Of a stretch of DNA of 36,802 nucleotides, positions 27,548-36,193 are shown piece by piece; positions within the stretch are counted from its first letter, which is position 1, and each line of letters starts with the position of its first letter. Under the pieces are notes generated by a model, which was given only the letters and a program-made list of their open reading frames with translations, did not search any database and was not told the DNA's origin. The translations under genes were made by a program, and so were the position numbers. The stretch is from assembly GCA_026692705.1 (NCBI GenBank), contig JAPLOE010000122.1, positions 1-36,802 of the forward strand, given 5' to 3'. This DNA comes from Planctomycetota bacterium. Lineage in GTDB: Bacteria; Planctomycetota; UBA1135; GCA-002686595.

Positions 27548-27888
27548 GCGTCGATGGTGAGTTGGGTTCGCGTGGGGGTCTCTGACAGGAGTCTCGCGTC
27601 GTGCGAGGCCCGCGCAGCAAAGTGCGCGCGCCTCAAGCTGCGTGCGAGATCGCGCCAACTTCGCGACAAGCTCAGGGAATGACGTCTTGGCAGGTTCGTT
27701 GCGTGGGCTTGATGTCCGCAGTTTCGTGCGAGGACTGGAACAAGATTCCCACCCATGCGCGCTGCATCGGCGCCGACGAGCGCACGGCGCGAAACCGGCG
27801 CGAGGGAGTCCAGAAACCTGCATGGGGGGACCGATGTGCGGGGGAATCCGCGGCGTTCCGTCGTGGCGCCCCCCTTTCCGGACACCCC
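27548..27888. other. 341-bp divergent intergenic region
   Basis: No convincing gene; the open frames here have poor codon use. It holds a -24/-12 type promoter candidate at 27688-27702, G-runs at about 27820-27846 and a C6 run at 27869-27874 shortly before the pilin start. Confidence 0.6.
27688..27702 (+). promoter_or_regulatory. Possible sigma-54 (-24/-12) promoter of the pilin-like gene
   Basis: TGGCAGGTTCGTTGC matches the sigma-54 consensus TGGCAC-G-N4-TTGC at every fixed position except one, with correct spacing between GG and GC. It lies 187 bp before the pilin-like ATG and points toward it. Pilin genes are sigma-54-dependent in several other bacteria; that this holds here is inferred. 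Confidence 0.4.
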
Positions 27889-28617
27889 ATGCGCATGCAC
27901 ATCCACCCGCGGCGAGGCTTCACGCTCGTCGAGCTGCTCGTCGTCGTCGCGATCATCGCCATCCTGACGAGCTTCGCGATCCCGCGCTTCCTCGGCGCGC
28001 GCCGCTCGGCCAACGAGACCAGCGCGATCGCGACCATGCGCGCGATCGTCTCGGCGCAGATGAACCTGCAGGCGGCCGGCTCGATCGACACGAACGCCGA
28101 CGGGCAGTCGGAATTCGGCTACATGGCGGAGATGGCGGGCCTTGTCCCGGCGCGCATCTGCAGCGGCGGTTCAGCCGCGGCCGGGGTGGTCGGCACGAAC
28201 GAGCTCGCCCCGTCGCCGCTCCTGCCTTCGCTGGGCGCGATGAACAACGGCCTCGCGTCACACTCGGGCTACTACTTCCAGCTCTGGCTGCCGGGCAACG
28301 CCGGCTCGCCGGTCGGTGGCCTCGCCGAGGACGCCGGCGGCGGCAAGCTCAGCGCGCCCTTCCCCGACTCGGACGCGAGCGAGACCGGCTTCTGCGCCTA
28401 CGCGTGGCCGATGAACGCCGGCGGCACGGGCCAGCGCTGCTTCTTCGTCAATCAGGAAGGCGTGATCCTCGAGACCTCCAACCGCACGTCGGGCTACTCC
28501 GGGCCGACCGGCGGCCCTGAGTTCGACGCGGCCTTCAGCATCGACGACGACATGAGCGCGAACTTCGCGCGCGGTGTCGCGGGCGTCGACGGCAACGTCT
28601 GGAACCCGGTCCAGTAG
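27889..28617 (+). CDS. Type IV pilin-like / pseudopilin protein
   Basis: 242 residues from the ATG at 27889 (a second ATG two codons later is equally possible). The N-terminus is a classic prepilin signal: basic leader HIHPRRG, cleavage before F, then FTLVELLVVVAIIAILTSFA with Glu at +5 and a ~20-residue hydrophobic helix. The processed protein would have Phe1. The globular part has few Cys (ARICSGG, TGFCAYAWP, QRCFFV) and contains the AYAWPMNAGG segment often seen in planctomycete pseudopilins. It would be processed by a PilD-type peptidase and assembled by a type II secretion or type IV pilus machine, none of which is in the window. A C6 run lies 15-20 nt before the start. Confidence 0.88.
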   Translation: MRMHIHPRRGFTLVELLVVVAIIAILTSFAIPRFLGARRSANETSAIATMRAIVSAQMNLQAAGSIDTNADGQSEFGYMAEMAGLVPARICSGGSAAAGVVGTNELAPSPLLPSLGAMNNGLASHSGYYFQLWLPGNAGSPVGGLAEDAGGGKLSAPFPDSDASETGFCAYAWPMNAGGTGQRCFFVNQEGVILETSNRTSGYSGPTGGPEFDAAFSIDDDMSANFARGVAGVDGNVWNPVQ

Positions 28618-28638
28618 CGCAGCGCGCGCCGGAGCGCG

Positions 28639-29151
28639 TCAGTCGGCCTCGCCGGAGTCGTCGTCGACTTCCTCGAGCCAGGCCGTCGCGACTTCGGGCG
28701 TCTGCTTGCCGTCCGCGACCTGCCGCAGCGCGGCGAGGCAGCGCATCGAGTTGCCCAACCACGCCTCGACGACGCCGCAGAAGACGTCGCGGTCGAGCGC
28801 GCCCGGCGGGTGCGACAGGAAGAAGCGGCACTGCACGTCGGGAGTGGCCGCATCGAAGGAGACGGCGCCGACGAGCTGCTGGTAGTTGATGCGGTTGCAG
28901 GTGTCGAGCACCGCCGGCGCGTGCTCGGGCGGGACGCCGAAGTCGCCGTGCGCCACGAGCAGGACCCAGCCGGAGTCGTCCGACGCGATCATGCGCACCG
29001 AGAGCTCGCCCTCGTCGCTCTCGAACAAGAGGTCGAAGACGTCCTCGTCTCCGCTCGTGTCCGCGTACTCGTTCTCCTGCAGCCAGCTCCGGATGATGGT
29101 CGGACTGGCGGCGATGCGGTGGCCGCGCTCGGGCGTTTCGTCTTCGCTCAT
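28639..29151 (-). CDS. YbjN-domain-like protein
   Basis: 170 residues from the ATG at 29151; the longer frame to 29382 lacks coding character and runs under the ApbE gene. The pattern fits the YbjN/CesT-like fold: an N-terminal helix (SPTIIRSWLQENEYADTS), a strand-rich core (FDLLFESDEGELSVRMIAS, GWVLLVAHGDFGVP), a helix with NRINYQQLVGAVSFDA, then VQCRFFLSHPPGA and a long helix. The C-terminus is acidic (EEVDDDSGEAD). Such domains occur in small cytoplasmic proteins, some chaperone-like; function here is unknown. It ends 21 bp from the convergent pilin-like gene and is divergent from the ApbE-like gene. Confidence 0.7.
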   Translation of the reverse strand: MSEDETPERGHRIAASPTIIRSWLQENEYADTSGDEDVFDLLFESDEGELSVRMIASDDSGWVLLVAHGDFGVPPEHAPAVLDTCNRINYQQLVGAVSFDAATPDVQCRFFLSHPPGALDRDVFCGVVEAWLGNSMRCLAALRQVADGKQTPEVATAWLEEVDDDSGEAD

Positions 29152-29264
29152 GGGGAATGAAGCCGCACAGGGTAGCGTCCGCCGAACGCAGGCCGTTCGC
29201 GCTGCGGGGCCGGCCGGAGGAAAAAACTGCGGAACTCGCGCTCCCAGGAAGGGTTGACCGCGGG

Positions 29265-30875
29265 ATGGCCCCCCCGGTTCGGCGCGCGGCTCTGGCCGCG
29301 GCCCTCGTGTTTCCGTCGCTCCTTGCTCCCGCTTTCCCGTCGCGCTCCGTCGGCGTGTTGCCCCAGGAGGGGCGCCCCGCACGGCCGTCGGCTCCGGCCG
29401 AAGAGCTGCGCCGCTTCTCCTTCGACAGCGAGAGCGTGCTCGGCACCTCGCTGCACCTCGAGCTCGCCGCGCCCGCTTCGGTGCTCAAGCCGGCGCGCGT
29501 GGCGCTGATGGACGAGATCGAGCGGCTCGAGAAGATCCTGAGCACGTACCAGCCGCGCAGCGAGCTGCGCAAGCTGCCGCGGCCGTGCGCGGCGACGCCG
29601 GCGTCGAAGGAGCTGCGCGAGGTGCTGCACGCGGCCGAGCGCTGGATGAAGGACTCCGGCGGCACGTTCCATCCCGGCGTGCAGGTGCTGAGCGAGCTGT
29701 GGAAGGCCGCGGAGCAGCGCGGCAGCGCGCCGACGACCGAGGAGCTCGCGGCGGCGAAGGCGAGGCTCGTGCCGCAGCTGTGGACGATCGACGACGCGGC
29801 GGGCACGGTCGCGTTGCTCAGCGACCTGCCGCTCACGTTCGACGCCTTCGCGAAGGGCTACATCCTCGACGCGGCCGTGGCGGCGGCGGTCAAGGCAGGA
29901 GCGCGCGACGTCGTGCTCGACATCGGCGGGGACGTGCGCGTGCACGGCGACGGCCGCGCGCGCATCGCGGTGGCCGACCCGCGCCAGCCCGCGGACAACG
30001 CCGACAAGCTTTGTGAACTCGACCTGCGCGGACTGGCGGTCGCGACGAGCGGCGGTTACGCGCGCGGCTTCGACATCGCGGGCCAGCACTTCTCGCACAT
30101 CTTCGATCCACGCACCGCCGCGCCGGTCACGGCCGTGTTGCAGGCGACGGTGGTCGCGCCCGATGCAGCGACGGCGGATGCGCTCGCGACGATCCTGAAC
30201 GTGCTCGCGCCGCAGGAAGGCCTCGCGCTCGTCGCGAAGGTGCCCGGGGCGGCGAGCCTCGTGATTGACGCGCAGGGCCAGCAACATGCGAGCCCCGAGT
30301 GGGCGAAGCACGTGCGCCAATCAGCGCCCGTCGTGGCTTCGGGGCCGAGCGTGCTGCCCGGTGGTGGGCAGCTCGTGCTGAGCTTCGAGCTGCAGCAGCC
30401 GCCGCCGGAAGCGGAGCGCGCGGGCGGCGACGAAGGTCGTGGAGGACGCGGCGGTCGCGAGCGTCGCGGTGGTGGCGGCTACCGTCGGCCCTACGTCGCG
30501 GCGTGGGTCGAGGACGCGCAGGGCCACGCGGTGCGCACGCTCGCGCTGTGGGTCGCGGAGCCCAAGTGGATTCCTGACCTGCGGCGCTGGAATCGCCTGT
30601 ATTCGCGCCGCGAGGACGACGTGCGCGCCGTCACGCGCGCGACGCGTGCGGCCGGCAAGTACGAGCTCGTCTGGGACGGCCGCGACGACACGGGCCAGCC
30701 GGTCGAGGCCGGGACGTTCACCGTCAACCTCGAGGTCGTGCGCGAGCACGGCACGTACCAGCTGCTGACGGCCTCGTTCGCCGCCGACGGCACGGAGAGT
30801 TCCGTCGCGCTGAAGGGCGATGGCATCGAGGTGAAGGCCGCGACGCTCGCCTATCGACTGGCCAAGAAGCCGTGA
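29265..30875 (+). CDS. apbE: FAD:protein FMN transferase (ApbE) fused to a DUF2271 domain
   Basis: 536 residues from the ATG at 29265, which gives a signal-like N-terminus (RRAALAAALVFPSLLAPAF). Residues ~50-335 are ApbE, which attaches FMN to threonines of exported proteins: EKILSTYQPRSELRKL, LTFDAFAKGYILDAA (the lysine-glycine active-site loop, a divergent form of DLGGIAKGY), VVLDIGGDVRVHG, VATSGGYARGF and FSHIFDPRTAAPV, then the Mg-site helix PDAATADALATIL. A Gly/Arg-rich linker (about nt 30420-30480) leads to a DUF2271 domain: RRPYVAAWVEDAQGHAVRTL, KWIPDLRRWNRL, KYELVWDGRDDTGQPVEAGT and VREHG. These two are usually separate neighbouring genes. The stop overlaps the start of the PepSY-type membrane gene. 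Confidence 0.92.
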   Translation: MAPPVRRAALAAALVFPSLLAPAFPSRSVGVLPQEGRPARPSAPAEELRRFSFDSESVLGTSLHLELAAPASVLKPARVALMDEIERLEKILSTYQPRSELRKLPRPCAATPASKELREVLHAAERWMKDSGGTFHPGVQVLSELWKAAEQRGSAPTTEELAAAKARLVPQLWTIDDAAGTVALLSDLPLTFDAFAKGYILDAAVAAAVKAGARDVVLDIGGDVRVHGDGRARIAVADPRQPADNADKLCELDLRGLAVATSGGYARGFDIAGQHFSHIFDPRTAAPVTAVLQATVVAPDAATADALATILNVLAPQEGLALVAKVPGAASLVIDAQGQQHASPEWAKHVRQSAPVVASGPSVLPGGGQLVLSFELQQPPPEAERAGGDEGRGGRGGRERRGGGGYRRPYVAAWVEDAQGHAVRTLALWVAEPKWIPDLRRWNRLYSRREDDVRAVTRATRAAGKYELVWDGRDDTGQPVEAGTFTVNLEVVREHGTYQLLTASFAADGTESSVALKGDGIEVKAATLAYRLAKKP

Positions 30876-31465
30876 GCTCCGGGAAGTCGAGCCTTCCGGC
30901 GCTCGTGCGCTGGCTGCACACGTACCTCTCGCTGCTCGGTTTCGCGACGATCCTGTTCTTCGCGGTGACGGGCCTGACGCTCAACCACGCGGCGTGGTTC
31001 GAGTCCGGTGGCGAGCGCGAGAGCTGGAGCGACCTCGAGTGCCCGCGCGAGATCGTCGGCGAGTCGGGCGAAGCCGACGAGGCGCGGGTCGCGGGCTGGC
31101 TGCGCGCGAGCGCGGGCGTGCGCGGCGACGTGTACGACTTCGCGGCCGATGCGGAGCGCGTCTCGATCGTGCTCAAGGCGCCGGGGTACGCGGCGGATGC
31201 GGAGATCGACGTCGCGAGCGGGCAGGCGCGCGTGCACGTGCTCGCCCTCAACGGCTGGGCCGTGCTCGACGACCTGCACAAAGGGCGCGACAGCGGGGCC
31301 GCGTGGGCCTGGGCGATCGACGTGAGCGCGGTGTTGATGGCCCTGTCGGCGCTGAGCGGGCTGTGGCTCGTGCTGTACGTGCGACGGCGGCGTTCCCCGG
31401 GGCTCGTGGTCACGCTGGTGGGCACGCTCGTGCTGCTCGCCGTCGCGTGGCTGTGGGTGCCCTGA
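30872..31465 (+). CDS. PepSY-associated transmembrane protein (COG3295-like)
   Basis: 197 residues from a GTG at 30872 that overlaps the TGA of the ApbE-DUF2271 gene by 4 bp (GTGA), implying translational coupling. The N-terminal helix WLHTYLSLLGFATILFFAVT plus GLTLNH is the start of the PepSY-TM family, with its conserved His residues. A periplasmic PepSY-like region of about 110 residues follows, then NGWAVLDDLHKGRDSG and the helix pair AWAIDVSAVLMALSALSGLW and TLVGTLVLLAVAWLWVP. The family is linked with flavin- or heme-dependent redox and metal uptake. Together with the ApbE-DUF2271 protein it suggests an extracytoplasmic flavinylation/electron-transfer pair, though no FMN-acceptor domain is seen here. 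Confidence 0.85.
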   Translation: MSSGKSSLPALVRWLHTYLSLLGFATILFFAVTGLTLNHAAWFESGGERESWSDLECPREIVGESGEADEARVAGWLRASAGVRGDVYDFAADAERVSIVLKAPGYAADAEIDVASGQARVHVLALNGWAVLDDLHKGRDSGAAWAWAIDVSAVLMALSALSGLWLVLYVRRRRSPGLVVTLVGTLVLLAVAWLWVP

Positions 31466-31487
31466 GCGCTGACCCGTCTGCAACGAA

Positions 31488-31524
31488 ACGGCCCCCGCGG
31501 GCCGAGTGGGCTCGCGAGGGCCGT
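31488..31524. terminator. Long hairpin between convergent genes
   Basis: ACGGCCC (31488-31494) pairs with GGGCCGT (31518-31524), and CGCGGGCC (31496-31503) pairs with GGCTCGCG (31509-31516) with one G-T. It separates the PepSY-type gene (+) from the chemoreceptor gene (-). No T-run on either side. Confidence 0.6.
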
Positions 31525-31561
31525 GGGGGATCCGCGCGCCTTGCCGGCGGCGGCCGTGGCT

Positions 31562-34378
31562 TCAGGAAACGCCGGCCGTCTTGCGGCCGCGCGCCTGCGT
31601 GCCGAGCTCGAACTTGCGCACGAGCTCGTCGAGCTCGTTCGCGAGCCTCGCCACGTCGTCGGCCGTGCGCAGCGTCTCCTCGGCGCCGCCCGCGGTCGAG
31701 CTGGCGGCTTCGGCCACGCGCGAGATCGAGTGCGCGATCTCGGTCGAGCCCTTGGCGGCCTCGGTGACGTTGGCGCTGATCTCGCGCGTCGTCGCGGACT
31801 GCTCCTCGACGGCGCCGGCGATCATCGACGAGGCGTGCTGGACTTCCTGCACGGTCCCGATGATCTGCTCGATCGAGCCCGAGGCCTGCAGCGTGTCGGC
31901 CTGGATCGCGGTGATGCGCTCGGAGATCTGCTCGGTCGCCTTGCGCGTCTGGCTGGCGAGGTTCTTGACCTCGTCGGCCACGACCGCGAACCCGCGTCCG
32001 GCCTCGCCGGCGCGTGCGGCCTCGATCGTCGCGTTGAGCGCGAGCAGGTGGGTCTGCGAGGCGATCGCCGAGATCAGCTTGAGCACCTCGCCGACCTCGC
32101 CGCTCGACGCCGCGAGCTGCTTCATCGCCGTGCGCGTGACGCCGGCCTGCTCGACGGCCTTGGTCGCGACGGTCGAGGCGTGCTCGGCGCCGCGCGCGAT
32201 CTCCTTGATGCTCGAGGTCATCTGCTCGCTCGCCGTGGCGACCGACTGGATGCTGCGGCTGACCTGCTCGGCCGAGCTCGAGACCACGTTGGCCTCGTGC
32301 GAGGTCTGCGCGGCACCCGAGCCGAGCTGCTTGCCCGACGCGGACATCGAGGTCGACGAGCCCGTCAGGCTCGAAGCGCGCGTCGAGATCGCCAGCAGCG
32401 CCTCGCGCATGCCGGAAACGGCCTTGTTGACGGCGTTCTTGAGCTTCTCGTGGTCGCCGCGGAAAGCGCCGGTGATCTCGACGTCGAGGCGCTGGTCGGC
32501 GACCGACGCGAGCACCGTGATGGCCTCGTTGACGGGCCCGAGCAGCTCGTCGAGCATGCGGTTGATGCCGCTGCACAGCTCGCGGTAGCCACCGGCGAAG
32601 GCCGCGGCGTCGGCGCGCGTCGAGAGCTGGCCCGCCTGCGCGGCCGTCGTCAGGCGACGCGTCTGGTCGACGAGCCGGCCGAGGACCTCCGCGGTGCGCG
32701 CGAGGCTCTGGGTCATCTTGGCGTAGTCGCCCTGGTAGGCGCCCTTGAAGCGCAGCTCGAGATCACCGGCCGCGAGCCGCTCGAGCGCCTGCGCGCAGTC
32801 GCCGACCGGGGCCGAGACGGCTTCCAGCATCTGGTTCATGCCCGCGCACAGGTCGCGGTAGGCACCGTGGAACTGCTCGAGGTCGGCGCGCACGTCGAGC
32901 TGGCCGTTGCGCGCGGCGCCGATCAGCGTCTGCGCCTCGCCCGTCAGGCTCTTCAGCACGCGCGCGGTCTCGTGCAGGTTCTCCTCGACGCGCGACCAGT
33001 CGCCGCGGAAGCCGAGGCTCGCCGGGAGCTCGAGGTCGCCCGCGGCGATCTGCGCGAGCGCGTTGGCCGTGCCCTGCGCGGGCTCGGTCACGCCGTCGAG
33101 CATCTTGTTGATCGACTCGCACAGCTGGCGGTAAGCGCCGTCGAAGCGCGCGGCGTCCGAACGCTCGGAAAGCTTGCCCTCGTTGACCGAGGCGATCAGC
33201 TTGTCGGTGGTGCCGAGGATGTCGCGCAGGGCCACGATCGTGTGGTCGAGCGACGCGCTCATCGCACCGACCTCGTCGACGCCCTTGTGCTCGCTGAGCT
33301 CGCTCAGGTCACCCTTGGCGACCTTCTGCAGCACGTCCGCGCTGCGCGTGATCGGCTTGGCGATGCCGCGCGAGATCCACAGCGCGAGCACGAGCACGCC
33401 GACCGACATGCCGGCGATCATCAGGATCGAGAAGTTGCGCACGGCGACGACCGGCGCGAGCACGTCCTCGGACTTCGCGCGCAGCAGGCACGGCCACGTC
33501 GGGCCGCCGTCGTTCTCCTTGTCGATCGACGCGGCGAAGCCGTTGAGGTACTCGACGCCCGTGCGCGTGCTCGGCTCCTGCGTGTGGCCGGTCTGCCCCG
33601 CGATCGCCTTCTGCGCCGCGACGAGCCCCGACTCCGCCAGGTTGAACTTGAATTCCGCGGCCTTGTCGTTGTCATGCAGCACGACGCCGTCGGAGCGCAG
33701 GACCTGCATCTCGAAGGCGTAGCCCTTGCCCGCGAGCACCTCCTCCGTGCGCGCGACCAGCGGGCTGTGGATCAGGTCCCAGTTGGTGTGCATGGTCCAC
33801 ACGCGGACGAACTTGCCGTCCTTGTCGAACAGGGGGATCGACATGCAGATCGTGCGGCGCTCCTCGCCGTAGACTTCGCTGGCGAGCACGTCGTCCTCGG
33901 GGTTGAACCAGACCGGCTCGACACCCGGGCCGTTCTTCGCGGCCTCGCACGCGGCCTTGAACCACTCCTCTTCGCTGACGTCCTCGCCGACGATCTTCTC
34001 GGTGGCGAGCGACTTGCCCTTGGCGTCGACGCGGTTGGTCGCGACCACCTGGCCGTCGGTGTCGACGAGCGAGATCAGGTCATAGACCTCACCCGTGCGC
34101 ATGAAGCGGTCGGCGACTGGCGGGAAATCGTAGGCCCGCCCGGTCGCGGCCTCGGTGGCCGAGACGAGATGCAGCTCGTTGCAGCGCGCCTGCACCGCCC
34201 CGTGGATGTCCGCCGCGAGCTGCGTGGCAAGTTGCTGCAGCTCCTGGCTGGTCGAGCTCGTGATGCGCTCCTGCGACTTGTCGTAGAGCACGGCCGCGAC
34301 GACCATGGCAGGGATCACGCCGACGGCGAGGAACCAGACGGACAGCTTGGTGCGGATCGACTTGAACTGGAGTTTCAT
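31562..34378 (-). CDS. Methyl-accepting chemotaxis protein 2, Cache-like sensor and poly-HAMP-like array
   Basis: 938 residues from the ATG at 34378, where [16 protein letters not shown] opens the first membrane helix (about 10-30). The second helix is near residues 315-335 ([19 protein letters not shown]). The external part resembles a double Cache sensor: [30 protein letters not shown] and [23 protein letters not shown] follows (around [20 protein letters not shown]), then three units exactly 91 residues apart (see 32321-33139). The signalling tip is canonical: [19 protein letters not shown], then [20 protein letters not shown]. No CheR/CheB-tethering pentapeptide at the C-terminus. It is a clear paralogue of the receptor at 22199-25006, but with a different sensor sequence, so probably a different ligand. 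No che genes are in the window. Confidence 0.92.
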   Translation of the reverse strand: MKLQFKSIRTKLSVWFLAVGVIPAMVVAAVLYDKSQERITSSTSQELQQLATQLAADIHGAVQARCNELHLVSATEAATGRAYDFPPVADRFMRTGEVYDLISLVDTDGQVVATNRVDAKGKSLATEKIVGEDVSEEEWFKAACEAAKNGPGVEPVWFNPEDDVLASEVYGEERRTICMSIPLFDKDGKFVRVWTMHTNWDLIHSPLVARTEEVLAGKGYAFEMQVLRSDGVVLHDNDKAAEFKFNLAESGLVAAQKAIAGQTGHTQEPSTRTGVEYLNGFAASIDKENDGGPTWPCLLRAKSEDVLAPVVAVRNFSILMIAGMSVGVLVLALWISRGIAKPITRSADVLQKVAKGDLSELSEHKGVDEVGAMSASLDHTIVALRDILGTTDKLIASVNEGKLSERSDAARFDGAYRQLCESINKMLDGVTEPAQGTANALAQIAAGDLELPASLGFRGDWSRVEENLHETARVLKSLTGEAQTLIGAARNGQLDVRADLEQFHGAYRDLCAGMNQMLEAVSAPVGDCAQALERLAAGDLELRFKGAYQGDYAKMTQSLARTAEVLGRLVDQTRRLTTAAQAGQLSTRADAAAFAGGYRELCSGINRMLDELLGPVNEAITVLASVADQRLDVEITGAFRGDHEKLKNAVNKAVSGMREALLAISTRASSLTGSSTSMSASGKQLGSGAAQTSHEANVVSSSAEQVSRSIQSVATASEQMTSSIKEIARGAEHASTVATKAVEQAGVTRTAMKQLAASSGEVGEVLKLISAIASQTHLLALNATIEAARAGEAGRGFAVVADEVKNLASQTRKATEQISERITAIQADTLQASGSIEQIIGTVQEVQHASSMIAGAVEEQSATTREISANVTEAAKGSTEIAHSISRVAEAASSTAGGAEETLRTADDVARLANELDELVRKFELGTQARGRKTAGVS
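32321..33139 (-). repeat. Three 91-residue HAMP-like repeats in chemoreceptor 2
   Basis: The motif G-[AG]-Y-R-x-L-C-x-x-[IM]-N-x-M-L begins at 33139, 32866 and 32593 on the minus strand, again exactly 273 nt apart. Units share [16 protein letters not shown] and F-x-GD / Y-x-GD elements with those of chemoreceptor 1, so the array predates the duplication of the two genes. Confidence 0.85.
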
Positions 34379-34828
34379 CACAGGAGGGCGGGGGGGATTC
34401 CGGGGGGGGACAACGCCCTCTTCGAGGAGGGCGCTGGTGCCGGCGTTCGCCCGGAGGCGACGCTTGCGTGGCCCGCTCATCGGCTTGAAACACAGGGGGG
34501 ATGAGGGAATCCAGACCCGGTACGAGCCGGTTCGTACCCCTCTGCGACCGAGGTCGGAGGCCCTCCGCCCGCAGGTTGGGAAGGATGTTTCAATCTTGGG
34601 CAGCGCCCACGTTCCAGAGCACGCCGAGGCCAGTTCATGGCCTCGCAGCGAGACCGCTCGAGCACCTTCGCGCCGTCGTTTGGGCGCGTCTCCGCGAGCC
34701 TTCGGGGGCCCGGACCGAGGTCCGAAGTTGGGACCGGCGCCCCGTGGCCCGCTCCCGCCGGGGGCTTCCACAGCCACCGGCCCCAGCGCAAGTTGAAACG
34801 CGCGCCGTCTACCTTCGGCTCCGCTGTT
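34379..34828 (-). promoter_or_regulatory. 450-bp intergenic region with structured leader of chemoreceptor gene 2
   Basis: No gene is supported here. Reading toward the receptor gene it holds a small CGAC/GTCG stem (34545-34556), a 7-bp hairpin GGTACGA/TCGTACC (34519-34538, loop GCCGGT) and a 7-bp hairpin CGCCCTC/GAGGGCG (34414-34433, loop TTCGAG). The last is followed by C-runs of eight (34402-34409) and seven (34390-34396) on the minus strand, ending 11 nt before the ATG. The hairpin-then-C-runs order matches the leader of chemoreceptor 1. No recognised riboswitch class fits. Confidence 0.45.
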
Positions 34829-36193
34829 TCAGCCCAGCCGCGCCGCCTTCAGGTAGGCCGCGAGATCGTCGTACTGGCCGCCCTGATTCGAGAAGCGCAC
34901 GTAGTTCCTCGCGGTCGCGAACCACTCGAGGATCGAGCTGCGCGTCGCCGTCAGCGCCGCCTCGAGATCCTTCTGCGTGATGTCGGAGAGCGCACCGCCC
35001 TCGAGCGCCCGCTCGAGCGGTCCTTCGCTCGCACGTTCGCACAACCCGCGCAGGTCGGCGGCCGAAAAATGCTCGGTCCGCTTCATCGCCGGGCGCAGGT
35101 CGAGCTTCGCGCCCCCCGGCAGCTTGCGCAGGTGGCGTTCGAGCAGCGCGAGCCGCGCCGCATCGTCGGGCGGCGGCACGAACAGCACGCGGTCGAAGCG
35201 CCCGGGCCGACGGAAGGCCGTGTCGACGTTCCACGGCGTGTTCGTCGCGGCCATCAGCAGGATGTCGCGGTTGCGTCCGCCGACGCCGTCCATCTCCTGC
35301 AGGATCTGGTCGACCATCATGCGCAGGAACTGCGGCGAGTCGGCGCGGCGCGAGCTGCCGAGCGCGTCGAACTCGTCGAAGAACAGCACTGTCGGCCGGT
35401 TGCGGCGCGCGTGCTCGAACAGCTCGTGCACGAGCTTCTCGCTCTCGCCCCAGTACTTGTCGATCACGTCGTGGATCGACACCGACACGAAGCGCGCCCC
35501 GAGCTCGCCCGCCGTCGCGCGCGCGAGGAACGTCTTGCCGCAGCCCGGCGGCCCGTACATCAGGATTCCGCCGCCACCTTCGCGCTTGTAGGCCTCGAAG
35601 ATCTGCGGGTTGCGGAAGGGCGCAAGGATGCGCAGCTGCACTTGCCGCTTGGCCTCGTCGAGACCGGCGACGTCGCGGAACGTGATGCGCAGGTCACCCC
35701 AGTCGAACTGCGCGGCCCAGGCGGTCGGATCGGTGTCGTCCGGATCGATCTGCGCGGCGCCGGGCTCCTCGCGCGGGTTCTCGCGACCGGCGGAGCTGCG
35801 CGGGGCGGGACGTGCTCCCGCTTCGCCGCGGTTCGGCGCTTTCGGTGCCGAGGGCGGGGCGGCGGGCGTGGGCGGAATCGAAGGCGGCGTGCCACGCAGC
35901 AGCTCGATCAGCGCCAGTTCGGCGCGCAGCGTCGCGTCTTCGCCGCGGGCGAGCTCGGCTTCCGCGCGGATCAACGCCTCCGCGTACTGACCTTTCTCGC
36001 GCAGCAACGCGACCAGCTTGCGCGCCGCCTGCGTGCGCACGCCCTCGAGCTCGACCGCCTTGCGCAGCGCCGCGAGCGTGTCGTCGCCGCGCCCCGCCTG
36101 CGCGAGCATCTCGGCGTAGTGGAGCCACAGCGTGCCGTTGCGCGGGTCGGCCTGCAGGGCACGGGCGAGGGCGTCGAGCAGCGAGTCGGTCAT
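34829..36193 (-). CDS. AAA ATPase with N-terminal TPR-like helices (Vps4/katanin-like core)
   Basis: 454 residues from the ATG at 36193, which overlaps the upstream stop by 4 bp (ATGA). Residues 1-100 are TPR-like helices (LWLHYAEMLAQAGRGDDTL). Residues ~101-155 form a Pro/Ala-rich linker. The AAA domain follows: Walker A GPPGCGKT (214-221), pore loop KYWGESEKLV (246-255), Walker B LFFDEFD (270-276), sensor-1 Asn318 (MAATNTPW), arginine fingers Arg329 and Arg332 (FRRPGRFDR) and the helix FSAADLRGLCERA. All motifs needed for ATP hydrolysis are present. The pore loop resembles the Vps4/katanin/spastin group, whose members also have a helical N-domain and flexible linker. The C-terminus (WFATARNYVRFSNQGGQYDD) fits a bacterial AAA subfamily. 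Its partner is probably the TPR membrane protein encoded just upstream. Confidence 0.9.
   Translation of the reverse strand: MTDSLLDALARALQADPRNGTLWLHYAEMLAQAGRGDDTLAALRKAVELEGVRTQAARKLVALLREKGQYAEALIRAEAELARGEDATLRAELALIELLRGTPPSIPPTPAAPPSAPKAPNRGEAGARPAPRSSAGRENPREEPGAAQIDPDDTDPTAWAAQFDWGDLRITFRDVAGLDEAKRQVQLRILAPFRNPQIFEAYKREGGGGILMYGPPGCGKTFLARATAGELGARFVSVSIHDVIDKYWGESEKLVHELFEHARRNRPTVLFFDEFDALGSSRRADSPQFLRMMVDQILQEMDGVGGRNRDILLMAATNTPWNVDTAFRRPGRFDRVLFVPPPDDAARLALLERHLRKLPGGAKLDLRPAMKRTEHFSAADLRGLCERASEGPLERALEGGALSDITQKDLEAALTATRSSILEWFATARNYVRFSNQGGQYDDLAAYLKAARLG

Noticed and set aside
34477-34484. GCCGATGA on the minus strand, like a sigma-28 (flagellar) -10, upstream of chemoreceptor 2
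   Set aside because: No TAAA-type -35 at the right distance, and no flagellar genes nearby.
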